Positions 30,301 to 38,365 of a DNA stretch of 64,000 nt are shown piece by piece. Positions within the stretch are counted from its first letter, which is position 1. Each line of letters opens with the position of its first letter. Both the position numbers and the translations under genes were made by a program. The DNA comes from an uncultured Bacteroidota bacterium. GTDB lineage: Bacteria; Bacteroidota; Bacteroidia; 2-12-FULL-35-15. The stretch spans positions 1 to 64,000 of the forward strand of contig CAIYIS010000035.1 in NCBI GenBank assembly GCA_903926385.1, written 5' to 3'. Under the pieces are notes generated by a model. The model was not told the origin of the DNA, made no database searches, and worked only from the letters and a program-made list of their open reading frames with translations.

Positions 30301-33300
30301 AACAGCAGTATTTCCGGCTAATGTTGTATTATTTGCACAAATATTCTGGTTAGTACCTGCATTCGCTGGCGTCTGAGGAATCGCTCCTGTTATCGTAACC
30401 TGACTGGTGGTTGGAGGACAAGGTAAATCATCTACTTCCCACTGAAAAACATTTGGCCCCACACCTAAACCTGTAATAGTTGTGGTTGGAGAATTAGGTG
30501 AAGTTATAGTTCCCGCTCCGCTAATCAATGTCCATGTGCCCACTCCCACTGTTGCCGGAGTGGCTGCCATAGTAGCTGAGGTTCCGCAAATGGTTTGAGG
30601 AGCACCAGCAGCCGCAACTGTAGGCACACCCACACTTGTTATTGTTACTTGGTCTGTTGATGGTGGACAAGGTAAATTATCAATTTGCCATTGAAAAACA
30701 TTGGCACCTATACCAAGTGCAGAGATTCCGCTCGTTGGTGAATTTGGAGAAGTAATTGTTCCAGTACCGCTTATTAATATCCAAGTTCCTGTGCCTACTA
30801 GTGGAGTATTAGCCGCCATTGTTGCCGTTGTTCCGCACACCGTTTGATCGGCTCCTGCAGCTGCAACATCAGGAACCGGTACACTCGTAATCGTAACCTG
30901 ACTTGTGGTTGGCGGGCAAGGTAAGTTATCCACCTCCCATTGAAACACGTTGGCTCCTGCACCAAGTCCGGTTATTCCGCTTGTTGGTGAATTTGGAGAA
31001 GTAATAGTTCCGGTACCACTTATTAATGTCCACGTTCCTGTTCCTACCAATGCAGGTGTAGCTGCCATAGTTGCCGTAGTTCCGCAAACTGTTTGAGGAG
31101 GCCCTGCATTCGCTACAGTTGGTATTCCAACTCCAGTTATGGTTACCTGATCTGAAGAGGACGGACAAGGCGGATTGCTGATTGTCCATTGAAAAACATT
31201 AGGCCCTACACCAAGTCCTGTGATTCCCGAAGTAGCCGAAGCAGGACTTGTTATTGTTCCCGCCCCACTGATAATCGTCCATAATCCAGTTCCGGTTACT
31301 GGAGCGTTGCCTGCTAAACTTGTAGTTGGTCCGCAAACCGTAACATCAGGGCCAGCATTCGCTACATCCGGGACATTTATTCCTGTTATAGTTACCTGAC
31401 TGGTGGATGGAGGGCATGGAGGATTTGAAATGGTCCATTGAAAAACATTGGCTCCCAATCCTAAACCGGTTATTCCAGTTGTAGGCGAAGTTGGAGTAGT
31501 TATCACTCCTGTACCGCTTATCAAAGTCCATAACCCTGTCCCTATAACAGGATTATTTCCTGCCATAGTTGCTGTCGTTCCACAAACTGACTGTGGCGGG
31601 CCGGCTGATGCTACAGTCGGGCCGGCAACTCCGGTTATTATCACCGTATCTATTGAAGAAGGACAATTGACCAAACTAATCGTCCATACAAAAACGTTTG
31701 GACCAATTCCCAAATTGGTAATTCCTGATGTGGCCGAATGAATGGATGTTATAGTTCCCGACCCACTTGCAAGTGTCCAAGTTCCCAAACCTACAAGTGC
31801 AGGGTTACCAGCCAAAGTAACAAGAGGAACACAAACGGTCTGATCGGGTCCGGCATTGGCTACTGTGGGTGCGCTCACACTTGTAATTGTTACCTGACCA
31901 TTGGTTGGATTGCAAGGTGGATTTGTAACCGTCCATTGAAAAACATTGGCTCCCAAACCTAATCCGGTTACGGTAGTCACATTCGATGCAGGATTGGTTA
32001 TCACTCCCGAGCCACTTACCAAAGTCCATGTTCCGGTGCCATGCAGTGGAACAGTCGCTGCCATCGTGCAAGTTGTACCGCAAACAGTTTGCGGAGGCCC
32101 TGGTACCGCTGCTGAAGTTTGGGCTATTCTTGTAATGGTTACCTGACTGGTTGAAGGAGGGCATGGTGGATTAGTAATCGTCCACTGGAATACACTAACA
32201 CCTACTGGTAAAAGCGAAACGGCAGTTGTGGGTGATGAAGGATTACTGATTGTTCCACCTCCACTAATCAGAGTCCATGTTCCTGTACCAACAGTTGGCG
32301 TATTCGCAGCCATTGTAACGGTGACTACACAAGTTGTTTGATTCGGCCCTGCATTGGCAATAGAAGGTTGACTAATCCCATTAATCGTCACCTGACTAGT
32401 TGATGGAGGACAAGGTGGACTGGAAATAGTCCATTGAAAAACATTGGGACCAGTTGCCAAACCGGTTATTGTACTTGTTGGTGATGTAGGTGTGGTGATA
32501 GTACCCGAACCACTCACTAATGTCCATAATCCGGTTCCTATGACAGGAGTATTTGCCGCCATTGTTACTGAAGTTGCACAAACGGTTTGAGTAGGCCCAG
32601 CATTAGCCGTAGTAGGACCCGCCACAGTAGAAACAGTTACCTGACTTGTGGTTGGAGCACAAGGAGGATTGTCTATTTCCCACTGAAATACATTAGCACC
32701 AATAGATAAACCAGTGATTGTTGTGGTTGGTGAATTCGGATTTGTTATCGTTCCTGTTCCACTTATTAGTGTCCATGTTCCTGTTCCTATTACAGCCGCA
32801 TTTCCTGCCATGGTTGCTGTAGTCGAACATATATTTTGGTTAGGCCCTGCTGCTGCCACAGTTGGAGGCACTACAACTGTTATGGTCACCTGGCTGAATG
32901 ATATTGGGCAAGGAGGATTGCTTATAGTCCATTGAAAAACATTGGCTCCTACACCCAAAGCTGTTACCCCTGAGGATGGTGAGGATGGGTTTGTAATTGT
33001 ACCTGTTCCACTGATAAGTGTCCAAACACCAACTCCTACAACAGCCGTGTTCGCTGCTAATGTTGCGGTTGTTCCGCATACCGATTGATTTGGGCCTGCA
33101 TTCGAAACTGTTGATGTGGGTGCAGAAGTGATAGTAACCTGACTAAATGTAGTCGGGCAAGGAGCATTACTTACTGTCCATTCAAAAACATTGGCTCCTG
33201 CCCCTAGTCCGGTAATATCTGTTATTTCCGAATTGGGAGTCACTATGGTTCCTGTTCCGATTATTAAGGTCCATATTCCTGTGCCGGGTAAAGCAGTATT

Positions 33301-36300
33301 AGCTGCCATTGTGGTTAATGAACCGCATACAGTTTGGTCGGGTCCGGCTACAGCCACTGCAGGTGGGGTTACTCCTGTTATTGTTACCTGGCTGGAAGAT
33401 ACAGGACATGGAGGATTCGAGATGGTCCATTGAAAAACATTGGCACCGGCTCCGATACCGGTTATGGTTGTTGTTGGCGAATTGGATGTTGTTATTGTTC
33501 CCGAACCGCTTACTAATGTCCACACTCCGGTTCCCACCAAGGGAGCATTTCCGGCCATAGTGGCGGTTGTTCCACAAATTGTTTGATTCGGTCCAGCTAA
33601 TGCAACTGTTGGAGGATTTACAGGTGTAATTGTTACTTGACTTTGTGTTTGCGGACAAGGAGGACTAGTTATAGTCCATTGAAATACATTTGGTCCTGCA
33701 CCAAGTCCGGTAACACCCGAAGTTGGTGAGGAAGGATTGGTAATTGTTCCTGCTCCGCTTACCAATGTCCATGTTCCTGTTCCAAGTATGGCTGTATTAC
33801 CTGCCAAGGTGGCCGTATTTCCGCAAACATTTTGATTTGCTCCTGCATTGGCTACAGTTGGTGTTGGCGATTTGGTTATGGTAACCTGACTAGAAGATAC
33901 AGGGCAAGGAGGATTCGAAATGGTCCATTGAAATACATTGGCTCCTACCGGTAAACCCGTAACCGTAGAAGTTGCAGAATTTGGATTAGTTATTGTCCCT
34001 CCTCCGCTAAGCAAAACCCAAGTCCCTGTACCTATTGCGGGCACATTTCCGGCTAAAGTTGTACTATTGGCACACAGAGTCTGATTAGGCCCTGCATTGG
34101 CAATAGTTGGATTAGCCATTGCATTTATGGTTACCTGGTCTGTTGAAGAAGGACAAGGTGCATTCGAGATGGTCCATTGAAAAACATTTGGTCCGTTTCC
34201 AAGAGCTGTTAAACCTGATGTCGGTGAAGCTGAGTTGGTAATTGTACCTGTTCCGCTTACCAATGTCCACACACCTGTACCTACCAGTGCTGTATTTCCT
34301 GCCAAGGTGGCTGTATTACCACAAAAAGTTTGATCAGGTCCGGCTGCTGCTACAGTTGGAACAGCTACCCCTGTAATGGTTACCTGACTATTAGTAGACG
34401 GACAAGGAGGGTTGCTTATTGTCCATTGAAAAACATTGGGTCCTACTCCAAGTCCGGTGATGCCTGATGTTGGTGATGATGGAGTGGTGATGGTACCCGC
34501 ACCACTAACAAGAGTCCATACTCCCGTTCCTATTAATGCTGTATTTCCTGCTAGAGTGGCTGTGTTTCCGCATACCGTTTGATTAGGTCCGGCTGCTGCA
34601 ACGGTTGGTACAGTCACACCTGTAATGGTTACCTGGCTATTGGTAGAAGGACATGGTGCATTGCTTATAGTCCATTGAAAAACATTAGGCCCTACTCCAA
34701 GCCCGGTAACTCCGGATGTTGGAGAAGCTGGTGTTGTGATGGTTCCAGTGCCACTAACAAGAGTCCATACTCCTGTTCCTATTACTGCTGTATTTCCTGC
34801 TAAAGTTGCTGTTGTTCCACAAACAGTTTGATTGGGTCCGGCTGCTGCTACAGTTGGAACCGGAACACTTGTAATTGTTTGCTGACTCGAAGTTGTCGGG
34901 CAAGGCGCATCCGTAATAGTCCATTGAAAAACATTCGGTCCTGCAGCCAATCCGCTTACTGTTGTTCCTGGTGAGTTTGGATTCGCGATGGTTCCAGCTC
35001 CACTTACTACAGTCCAAATTCCAACACCAATTGAAACCGGATTTCCGGATAAATTAGTACTTGAACCACAAATATTTTGAGGACCTCCTGCTACTGCTAT
35101 AGTGGCATCCATCACTCTGGTGATAGTTACCTGACTGACTGAATTAGGGCAAGGCGGATTACTGATTATCCACTGATACATGCCGGAACCGACTCCAAGT
35201 CCAGTGACGGTTGACGTAGGTGAATTAGGGTTTGTTATTGTTCCGGTGCCGCTAAGCTGTACCCATGTTCCTGTACCAACTAATGGTGTATTTCCGGCTA
35301 AGGTAACAGTTGGTCCACATACTGTTTGATTGGGTCCGGCTGCAGATACGGTTGGATTGGCAACTCCTGTTATGGTTACCTGACTACTCGATGCAGGACA
35401 AGGAGGATTTGTGATTGTCCATTGAAAAACATTTGCTCCCACACCAAGTCCGGTAATTCCCGATGTTGGAGAAGAAGGTGTGGTGATGGTACCTGCACCA
35501 CTCACCAGTGTCCATATTCCTGTGCCCACAATAGCTGTATTTCCTGCCAAGGTTGCAGTTGTTCCACAAATTGTCTGAGCAGGCCCTGCGTTTGCCACAG
35601 TCGGATTAGCAACTCCTGTAATGGTGACCTGACTATTGGTTGCTGGGCAAGGAGGATCAGTAATCGTCCATTGAAACACATTAGCACCTGCTCCTAAAGC
35701 TGTAATACCTGATGTTGGAGAAGCCGGATTGGTAATGGTACCAGCCCCGCTCACAAGTGTCCATGCTCCGGTTCCCACTAAAGCGGTATTTCCGGCAAGC
35801 GTTGCCGCTGTTCCGCAAATGGTTTGATTAGCTCCGGCTGATGCTACTGTTGGTGTAATACCTGTTACTGTTACCGTGTTTGTTGCTACACACATATTGG
35901 CATCTGTTACAGTAACCGTATACGTGCCGGGTCCTAAAGCAGTGGCCGTTTGAGTAGATTGCCCTCCCGATGCCCATGAGTATGTATAAGGTCCGGCAAC
36001 ACCTATTGGCGTTGCTGTTGCTGTTCCACTATTTAAACCAGAACAAGATGCTGTACTTGCCATATTGGGCGGGCAACATGCAACCAGAGCATTAAAAGCA
36101 GTGGCCCCATCTGTAACACATCCTGCACTTGTCCAGGCAGCCGATTCTCCGTCTCCTGATGTATTAATATTTACCGCCAAACTCATACCGGGATTACACC
36201 CTGTTGTTACAGTTATATCCCAACAAAAGTCCCATTCAACTGGTAAAGGGTTTACATAACAATTGTCACAGGAAACGCCATCCCCAAAATTATTGCCGGG

Positions 36301-37191
36301 GTTACCATCCGTAACACAAACATAGTCTCCGAATATATCACAACATTGATATTCTCCATCAAAATAAAAACCAGCAGGCCATGATGTACCATTTGCTGAA
36401 CTAACAGTTCCTGCAGGATAATAAGACCAATTACCGCAAGCCGCAAGAGCTCCAACGCCCCAGTATGCAGGAGTATTCAACAATGGTGGAGGGGGAAAAG
36501 TTACCAAACTACCTAGATTCCATCCTGCTCCGAAAGTCATCTGAACTCCATGAAGCCAGTTATTTGATATTTGAGTAAACTGGTCAATGTGGTAACAGAA
36601 ATGAACGGTTTGTCCCGGCTGATAACTGCCGTTTACAGGTAAGGGAGTTATGGTGAGAGAGGATGCATTTAAACAGTTAGAACAATCCTGATAAGCATTT
36701 ACATTTAATGTAAACGTTCCCGTTTGTCCAGTGTTACCACTAATGAAAATGGTGTATTGATTTCCAGGAACCAATCCACTTAAAATGTTTAAGGTTGCTG
36801 TACCTCCTGCTCCAACAATACAGCCCATTCCAGACAAACTGGAACATACAGCACCACTGTATAAAGCAATATTAGGATTGGCAAAAGTAGCTCCGGTTAC
36901 ACTGACCACTACACCATAGCCATTTGAAGGTTGAGTAAATGTATACCATACACTATTAGCAGGCGATGCCATGCCACAACCGGTTAAGGTAGTATAAGGC
37001 GATTCGGGTGTAGCATTCACAAGGGTTCCCGCCACAGAGGTTGTGGCACCGTTTAATACACCAGTGCCGCAAGCACCCGGAGATGCCAAAGTGCCGAGGT
37101 TTTGAGCTCCCGAACAATTGTCGTTTGCAGGTTGTGCAAATGCCACTGCCGAGATAAAAATAAAATAAAATAACAGTAATCTTAACTTCAT
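27376..37191 (-). CDS. Giant T9SS type B adhesin-like protein with 29 tandem 83-residue repeats
   Basis: A 3271-residue protein. The signal peptide is MKLRLLLFYFIFISAVAFAQ. Residues about 22-160 resemble a pre-peptidase C-terminal-like domain (NDNCSGAQNLG, NSVWYTF). A Cys-rich region follows, with FGAGWNLGSLVTFPPPP and HFCYHIDQ. From about residue 440 to 2850 come 29 tandem repeats of about 83 residues (249 bp), with consensus PTVANAGPNQTVCGTTATLAG, then GTGTWTLVSG(T/A)GTIT, GVGANVFQWTI and PPCP-SQVTITG. These are PKD/Ig-like sandwiches, probably with one disulphide each. Two further Ig-like modules and two PKD domains (GWNFGSG, WNWDFGD) lead to the CHU_C gliding-motility-type domain (IPNAFTPNGDGDND, FDRWGN, KYIGHVTLVR). 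It should be exported by the T9SS and act as an adhesin or motility surface protein. It overlaps the small upstream gene by 4 bp. Confidence 0.92.
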   Translation of the reverse strand: MKLRLLLFYFIFISAVAFAQPANDNCSGAQNLGTLASPGACGTGVLNGATTSVAGTLVNATPESPYTTLTGCGMASPANSVWYTFTQPSNGYGVVVSVTGATFANPNIALYSGAVCSSLSGMGCIVGAGGTATLNILSGLVPGNQYTIFISGNTGQTGTFTLNVNAYQDCSNCLNASSLTITPLPVNGSYQPGQTVHFCYHIDQFTQISNNWLHGVQMTFGAGWNLGSLVTFPPPPLLNTPAYWGVGALAACGNWSYYPAGTVSSANGTSWPAGFYFDGEYQCCDIFGDYVCVTDGNPGNNFGDGVSCDNCYVNPLPVEWDFCWDITVTTGCNPGMSLAVNINTSGDGESAAWTSAGCVTDGATAFNALVACCPPNMASTASCSGLNSGTATATPIGVAGPYTYSWASGGQSTQTATALGPGTYTVTVTDANMCVATNTVTVTGITPTVASAGANQTICGTAATLAGNTALVGTGAWTLVSGAGTITNPASPTSGITALGAGANVFQWTITDPPCPATNSQVTITGVANPTVANAGPAQTICGTTATLAGNTAIVGTGIWTLVSGAGTITTPSSPTSGITGLGVGANVFQWTITNPPCPASSSQVTITGVANPTVSAAGPNQTVCGPTVTLAGNTPLVGTGTWVQLSGTGTITNPNSPTSTVTGLGVGSGMYQWIISNPPCPNSVSQVTITRVMDATIAVAGGPQNICGSSTNLSGNPVSIGVGIWTVVSGAGTIANPNSPGTTVSGLAAGPNVFQWTITDAPCPTTSSQQTITSVPVPTVAAAGPNQTVCGTTATLAGNTAVIGTGVWTLVSGTGTITTPASPTSGVTGLGVGPNVFQWTISNAPCPSTNSQVTITGVTVPTVAAAGPNQTVCGNTATLAGNTALIGTGVWTLVSGAGTITTPSSPTSGITGLGVGPNVFQWTISNPPCPSTNSQVTITGVAVPTVAAAGPDQTFCGNTATLAGNTALVGTGVWTLVSGTGTITNSASPTSGLTALGNGPNVFQWTISNAPCPSSTDQVTINAMANPTIANAGPNQTLCANSTTLAGNVPAIGTGTWVLLSGGGTITNPNSATSTVTGLPVGANVFQWTISNPPCPVSSSQVTITKSPTPTVANAGANQNVCGNTATLAGNTAILGTGTWTLVSGAGTITNPSSPTSGVTGLGAGPNVFQWTITSPPCPQTQSQVTITPVNPPTVALAGPNQTICGTTATMAGNAPLVGTGVWTLVSGSGTITTSNSPTTTITGIGAGANVFQWTISNPPCPVSSSQVTITGVTPPAVAVAGPDQTVCGSLTTMAANTALPGTGIWTLIIGTGTIVTPNSEITDITGLGAGANVFEWTVSNAPCPTTFSQVTITSAPTSTVSNAGPNQSVCGTTATLAANTAVVGVGVWTLISGTGTITNPSSPSSGVTALGVGANVFQWTISNPPCPISFSQVTITVVVPPTVAAAGPNQNICSTTATMAGNAAVIGTGTWTLISGTGTITNPNSPTTTITGLSIGANVFQWEIDNPPCAPTTSQVTVSTVAGPTTANAGPTQTVCATSVTMAANTPVIGTGLWTLVSGSGTITTPTSPTSTITGLATGPNVFQWTISSPPCPPSTSQVTINGISQPSIANAGPNQTTCVVTVTMAANTPTVGTGTWTLISGGGTISNPSSPTTAVSLLPVGVSVFQWTITNPPCPPSTSQVTITRIAQTSAAVPGPPQTVCGTTCTMAATVPLHGTGTWTLVSGSGVITNPASNVTTVTGLGLGANVFQWTVTNPPCNPTNGQVTITSVSAPTVANAGPDQTVCVPLVTLAGNPALVGLGTWTLASGSGTITSIHSATSGITNLGIGPNVFVWTISLVNCPSSIDTVIITGVAGPTVASAGPPQSVCGTTATMAGNNPVIGTGLWTLISGTGVITTPTSPTTGITGLGLGANVFQWTISNPPCPPSTSQVTITGINVPDVANAGPDVTVCGPTTSLAGNAPVTGTGLWTIISGAGTITSPASATSGITGLGVGPNVFQWTISNPPCPSSSDQVTITGVGIPTVANAGPPQTVCGTTATMAATPALVGTGTWTLISGTGTITSPNSPTSGITGLGAGANVFQWEVDNLPCPPTTSQVTITSVPVPDVAAAGADQTVCGTTATMAANTPLVGTGTWILISGTGTITSPNSPTSGISALGIGANVFQWQIDNLPCPPSTDQVTITSVGVPTVAAAGAPQTICGTSATMAATPATVGVGTWTLISGAGTITSPNSPTTTITGLGVGPNVFQWEVDDLPCPPTTSQVTITGAIPQTPANAGTNQNICANNTTLAGNTAVIGVGTWTLVSGTGTITNTALENTTVTGLGVGANVFTWTITVANCPPSVSQVTINVSAVPTVSVAGANQTVCGTNATLAGNIATIGVGTWSVISGSGTFTNLNSEATTVTALGAGANVFAWTIANAPCPVSSSQVTITGITPPTVSNAGTNQTVCGTNATLAGNTALVGTGTWSLISGTGTITNINSPTSTVTGLGFGANVFQWTIDNPICPPSSSQVTITAVDVPTVAVAGPNQTVCGTNATFAANIPTVGTGVWNVVSGTGTITNTASESSTITALGVGANVFQWTISNAPCPASVSQVTITGVGIPTVASSGPNQTVCGTNATLAGNTALVGIGTWTLISGAGTISSPNLATSAITALGAGANVFEWTIANPICPSTSSQVTITGVTPPTVAVAGPTQTLCGTNATLAGNLPTVGTGLWTVFSGSGTITNTASETSTITALGVGANVFEWTISNAPCPASTSQVTINGVATPTVAQAGPNQSLCVDNTTLAGNAAVVGTGTWSIISGSGTITNTTSPTSTVTGLAIGANVFQWSIANPPCPVSTSQVTITVNPVPVVTVNSPTICAGQTANLLAAGATTYTWTAGATGGVGGAATATPMANASYTVTGTSLGCSNTAVSTVTVNQLPSATVNGGGSVCAGNNTMPVVITLTGSPPWSMTYTDGTTPVTVAVGASPYTIVNPGVGTYTVTNISDINCTGTFSGSALVTINPLPVPSFTGPVSGCAPYCATFTNTSTISSGSITGYGWNFGSGAGAVSNQQSPTFCYNNAGTYSITLSDTSNFGCVASITNTNMVTVYPVPNAEFTAPAVTTISNAVVQFTDHSLGATSWNWDFGDMYSSSTNTSTAQNPSHTYYRIGTYCVLLTVSNGHCIDTTEICVIIEPECTFYIPNAFTPNGDGDNDEFFGKGTGILDFNMNIFDRWGNRIFYCYDINDHWDGTFAGAEVQQDVYVYVVTLVDIHHQEHKYIGHVTLVR
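28645..35870 (-). repeat. 29 tandem 249-bp coding repeats inside the giant adhesin gene
   Basis: About 7.2 kb of DNA repeats at 249 bp with almost no length change, each unit encoding the same PKD/Ig-like fold. Neighbouring copies (for example repeats 5 to 7 or 24 to 28) are more alike than distant ones, as expected from unequal crossing-over or gene conversion. Copy number could vary between strains and could be miscounted in short-read assemblies. Confidence 0.85.
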
Positions 37192-37373
37192 GAGCAGCTA
37201 TTTTCTTTTGATTGTTTATTGTGAAGAGATTCTTTATAAAAGTTTTCTTTTTCGGGCGACTTATTATTTTGGATTGTAATGCTGTTTGGCAATGTTCTGT
37301 TTTGTGCTGAAATGCTACCAACACTAACTAAGTAAACAAGAACAATACTTGAAATGTAAAATTTTATTTTCAT
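37188..37373 (-). CDS. Small secreted peptide, translationally coupled to the giant adhesin
   Basis: A 61-residue open frame with a clear signal peptide (MKIKFYISSIVLVYLVSVGSISAQ, AQ-type cleavage). A short polar mature part of about 37 residues follows (NRTLPNSITIQNN..., Lys/Asn/Glu-rich, ending ENSCS). Its TGA overlaps the adhesin ATG as ATGA (37188-37191), the arrangement typical of translational coupling. No homologue is recognised. It may be a genuine small exported protein, or a leader that sets adhesin translation. Support: a plausible signal peptide and the exact 4-bp overlap. Against: short length and no known family. Confidence 0.5.
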   Translation of the reverse strand: MKIKFYISSIVLVYLVSVGSISAQNRTLPNSITIQNNKSPEKENFYKESLHNKQSKENSCS

Positions 37374-37699
37374 AGTTACTAATTAAAAAAAACTTGGTAA
37401 AATATTTTTCGTAAAAATATAACTTTTTATGGATAAAAAAAATTCATTTCGTCAAATATTACCATAATATCGTTCATTTTCATTTTGCTTTAATAAAACA
37501 CACTTCTTTAATTTCTTCCTATCTATAGGTCTTTCTTTTCAATATATATCATAAAATGAAAAAACGAAATTAATCACCCACCTACTTATAAGACGATAAA
37601 ATAATTCAAAAGGTTGCATGAGGATTGAGAATTTACAAAAAATGGAATAAAAGCTCTTACCCCAGCTGAAACAGGAGTTTAAAGTTTCAAGTTGGCTTA
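37374..37699. other. AT-rich upstream region of the small peptide/adhesin pair
   Basis: No gene seen. The region contains long A and T tracts, which may include the promoter for the minus-strand pair, but no TAnnTTTG box could be placed with confidence. Array D begins immediately beyond. Confidence 0.5.
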
Positions 37700-38051
37700 C
37701 TGGAAAAGTTTACAGTATATGGTTTCTTTTAAATTCGCTTATTGCAAAAGTTTGCAGTATATGGTTTCCTTTTAAACTGCTTACTGTAAAAGTTTGCAGT
37801 ATATGGTTTCCTTTTAAACTGCTTACTGTAAAAGTTTACAGTGTATGGTTTCCCTTTAAACTGCTTACTGTAAAAGTTTACAGTATAAAGTTTCCTTCTA
37901 AACCACCTATTGTAAAAGTTTACAGTATATGGTTTCCTTCTAAACTGCTTACTGTAAAAGTTTACAGTACATGCTTTCCTTCTAAACTACTTACTGTAAA
38001 AGTTTACAGTATATGGTTTCTTTTAAATCTGCTTATCGCAAAAATTTGCTG
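37700..38051. repeat. Phased dyad array D: nine 42-bp units
   Basis: The dyad CTGTAAA-AG-TTTACAG recurs at 37700, 37742, 37784, 37826, 37868, 37910, 37952, 37994 and 38036, exactly 42 bp apart with no indel; end copies are degenerate. Copies at 37742 and 37784 share a T-to-G change in the right arm (TTTGCAG), and in 37742 this is matched in the left arm (TTGCAAA). Centred 21 bp from each is a weaker dyad GTTT-N6-AAAC in GGTTTCCTTTTAAACTGC. The architecture is thus the same as in array A (two alternating dyads every 21 bp, nine 42-bp units) with entirely different sequence. It lies 327 bp upstream of the small peptide/adhesin start and 139 bp from the tRNA. Confidence 0.92.
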
Positions 38052-38065
38052 TAAATGGTTACAAT

Positions 38066-38129
38066 CCCCCCTACCCCCCTCCCCCCATTCATAATACATA
38101 ATTCACAATCTATAATTCCCCTTCCCCCC
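38066..38129. other. C-rich tract with quadruplex potential on the minus strand
   Basis: Three C6 runs (38066-38071, 38074-38079, 38081-38086) separated by one or two bases are followed by C4 and C6 runs at 38118-38129. On the minus strand these are G-runs that meet the usual pattern for a G-quadruplex. It lies between array D and tRNA-Ser. Confidence 0.5.
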
Positions 38130-38167
38130 TTTCTAAAACTTCCGGTATCGGCATTAACTTATTTTAT

Positions 38168-38175
38168 TACATTTG
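38168..38175 (+). promoter_or_regulatory. Possible -7 box for tRNA-Ser
   Basis: TACATTTG matches TAnnTTTG and lies 15 bp before the tRNA 5' end, a sensible distance. No clear TTG at the -33 position. Confidence 0.4.
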
Positions 38176-38189
38176 CACCCCAATAAAAC

Positions 38190-38279
38190 GGAGAGGTGTC
38201 AGAGTGGTCGAATGAGCAAGCCTGGAAAGTTTGTATACTCGCAAGGGTATCGCGGGTTCGAATCCCGCCCTCTCCGCCA
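38190..38279 (+). tRNA. tRNA-Ser (anticodon GGA)
   Basis: The sequence folds as a class II tRNA. The acceptor stem GGAGAGG pairs with CCTCTCC, and the D arm is GAGTGGTCGAATGAGC. The anticodon stem CAAGC/GTTTG encloses the loop CTGGAAA with anticodon GGA. The long variable arm is TACTC-GCAA-GGGTA, the T arm is GCGGG-TTCGAAT-CCCGC, and discriminator G is followed by an encoded CCA. It reads UCC and UCU codons. No other tRNA is adjacent. Confidence 0.96.
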
Positions 38280-38324
38280 GCAATTATTCTTTTAATTAAC
38301 CATTAAGCAATAAATTCGTCCTTC

Positions 38325-38359
38325 CTTCTCTCTTTAGGAGAGGAGATAAAGGGGTGAGG
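38325..38359 (+). repeat. Half copy of the inverted-repeat element in a gene leader
   Basis: TTCTCTC-TTTA-GGAGAGGAG followed by ATAAAGGGGTGAGG is the inverse of the left half of the element at 19651-19762; the last 14 bases are identical to its arm. It ends 6 bp before the ATG at 38366 and therefore supplies the purine-rich ribosome-binding region of that gene. Confidence 0.7.
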
Positions 38360-38365
38360 TAGCGG

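Noticed and set aside
37700-38051. CRISPR array
   Set aside because: No unique spacers: the whole 42-bp unit repeats, units contain dyads throughout, and no cas gene is present in the window.
38190-38279. tRNA as an integration site for a mobile island
   Set aside because: No integrase and no repeated tRNA 3' end was seen on either side within the window.
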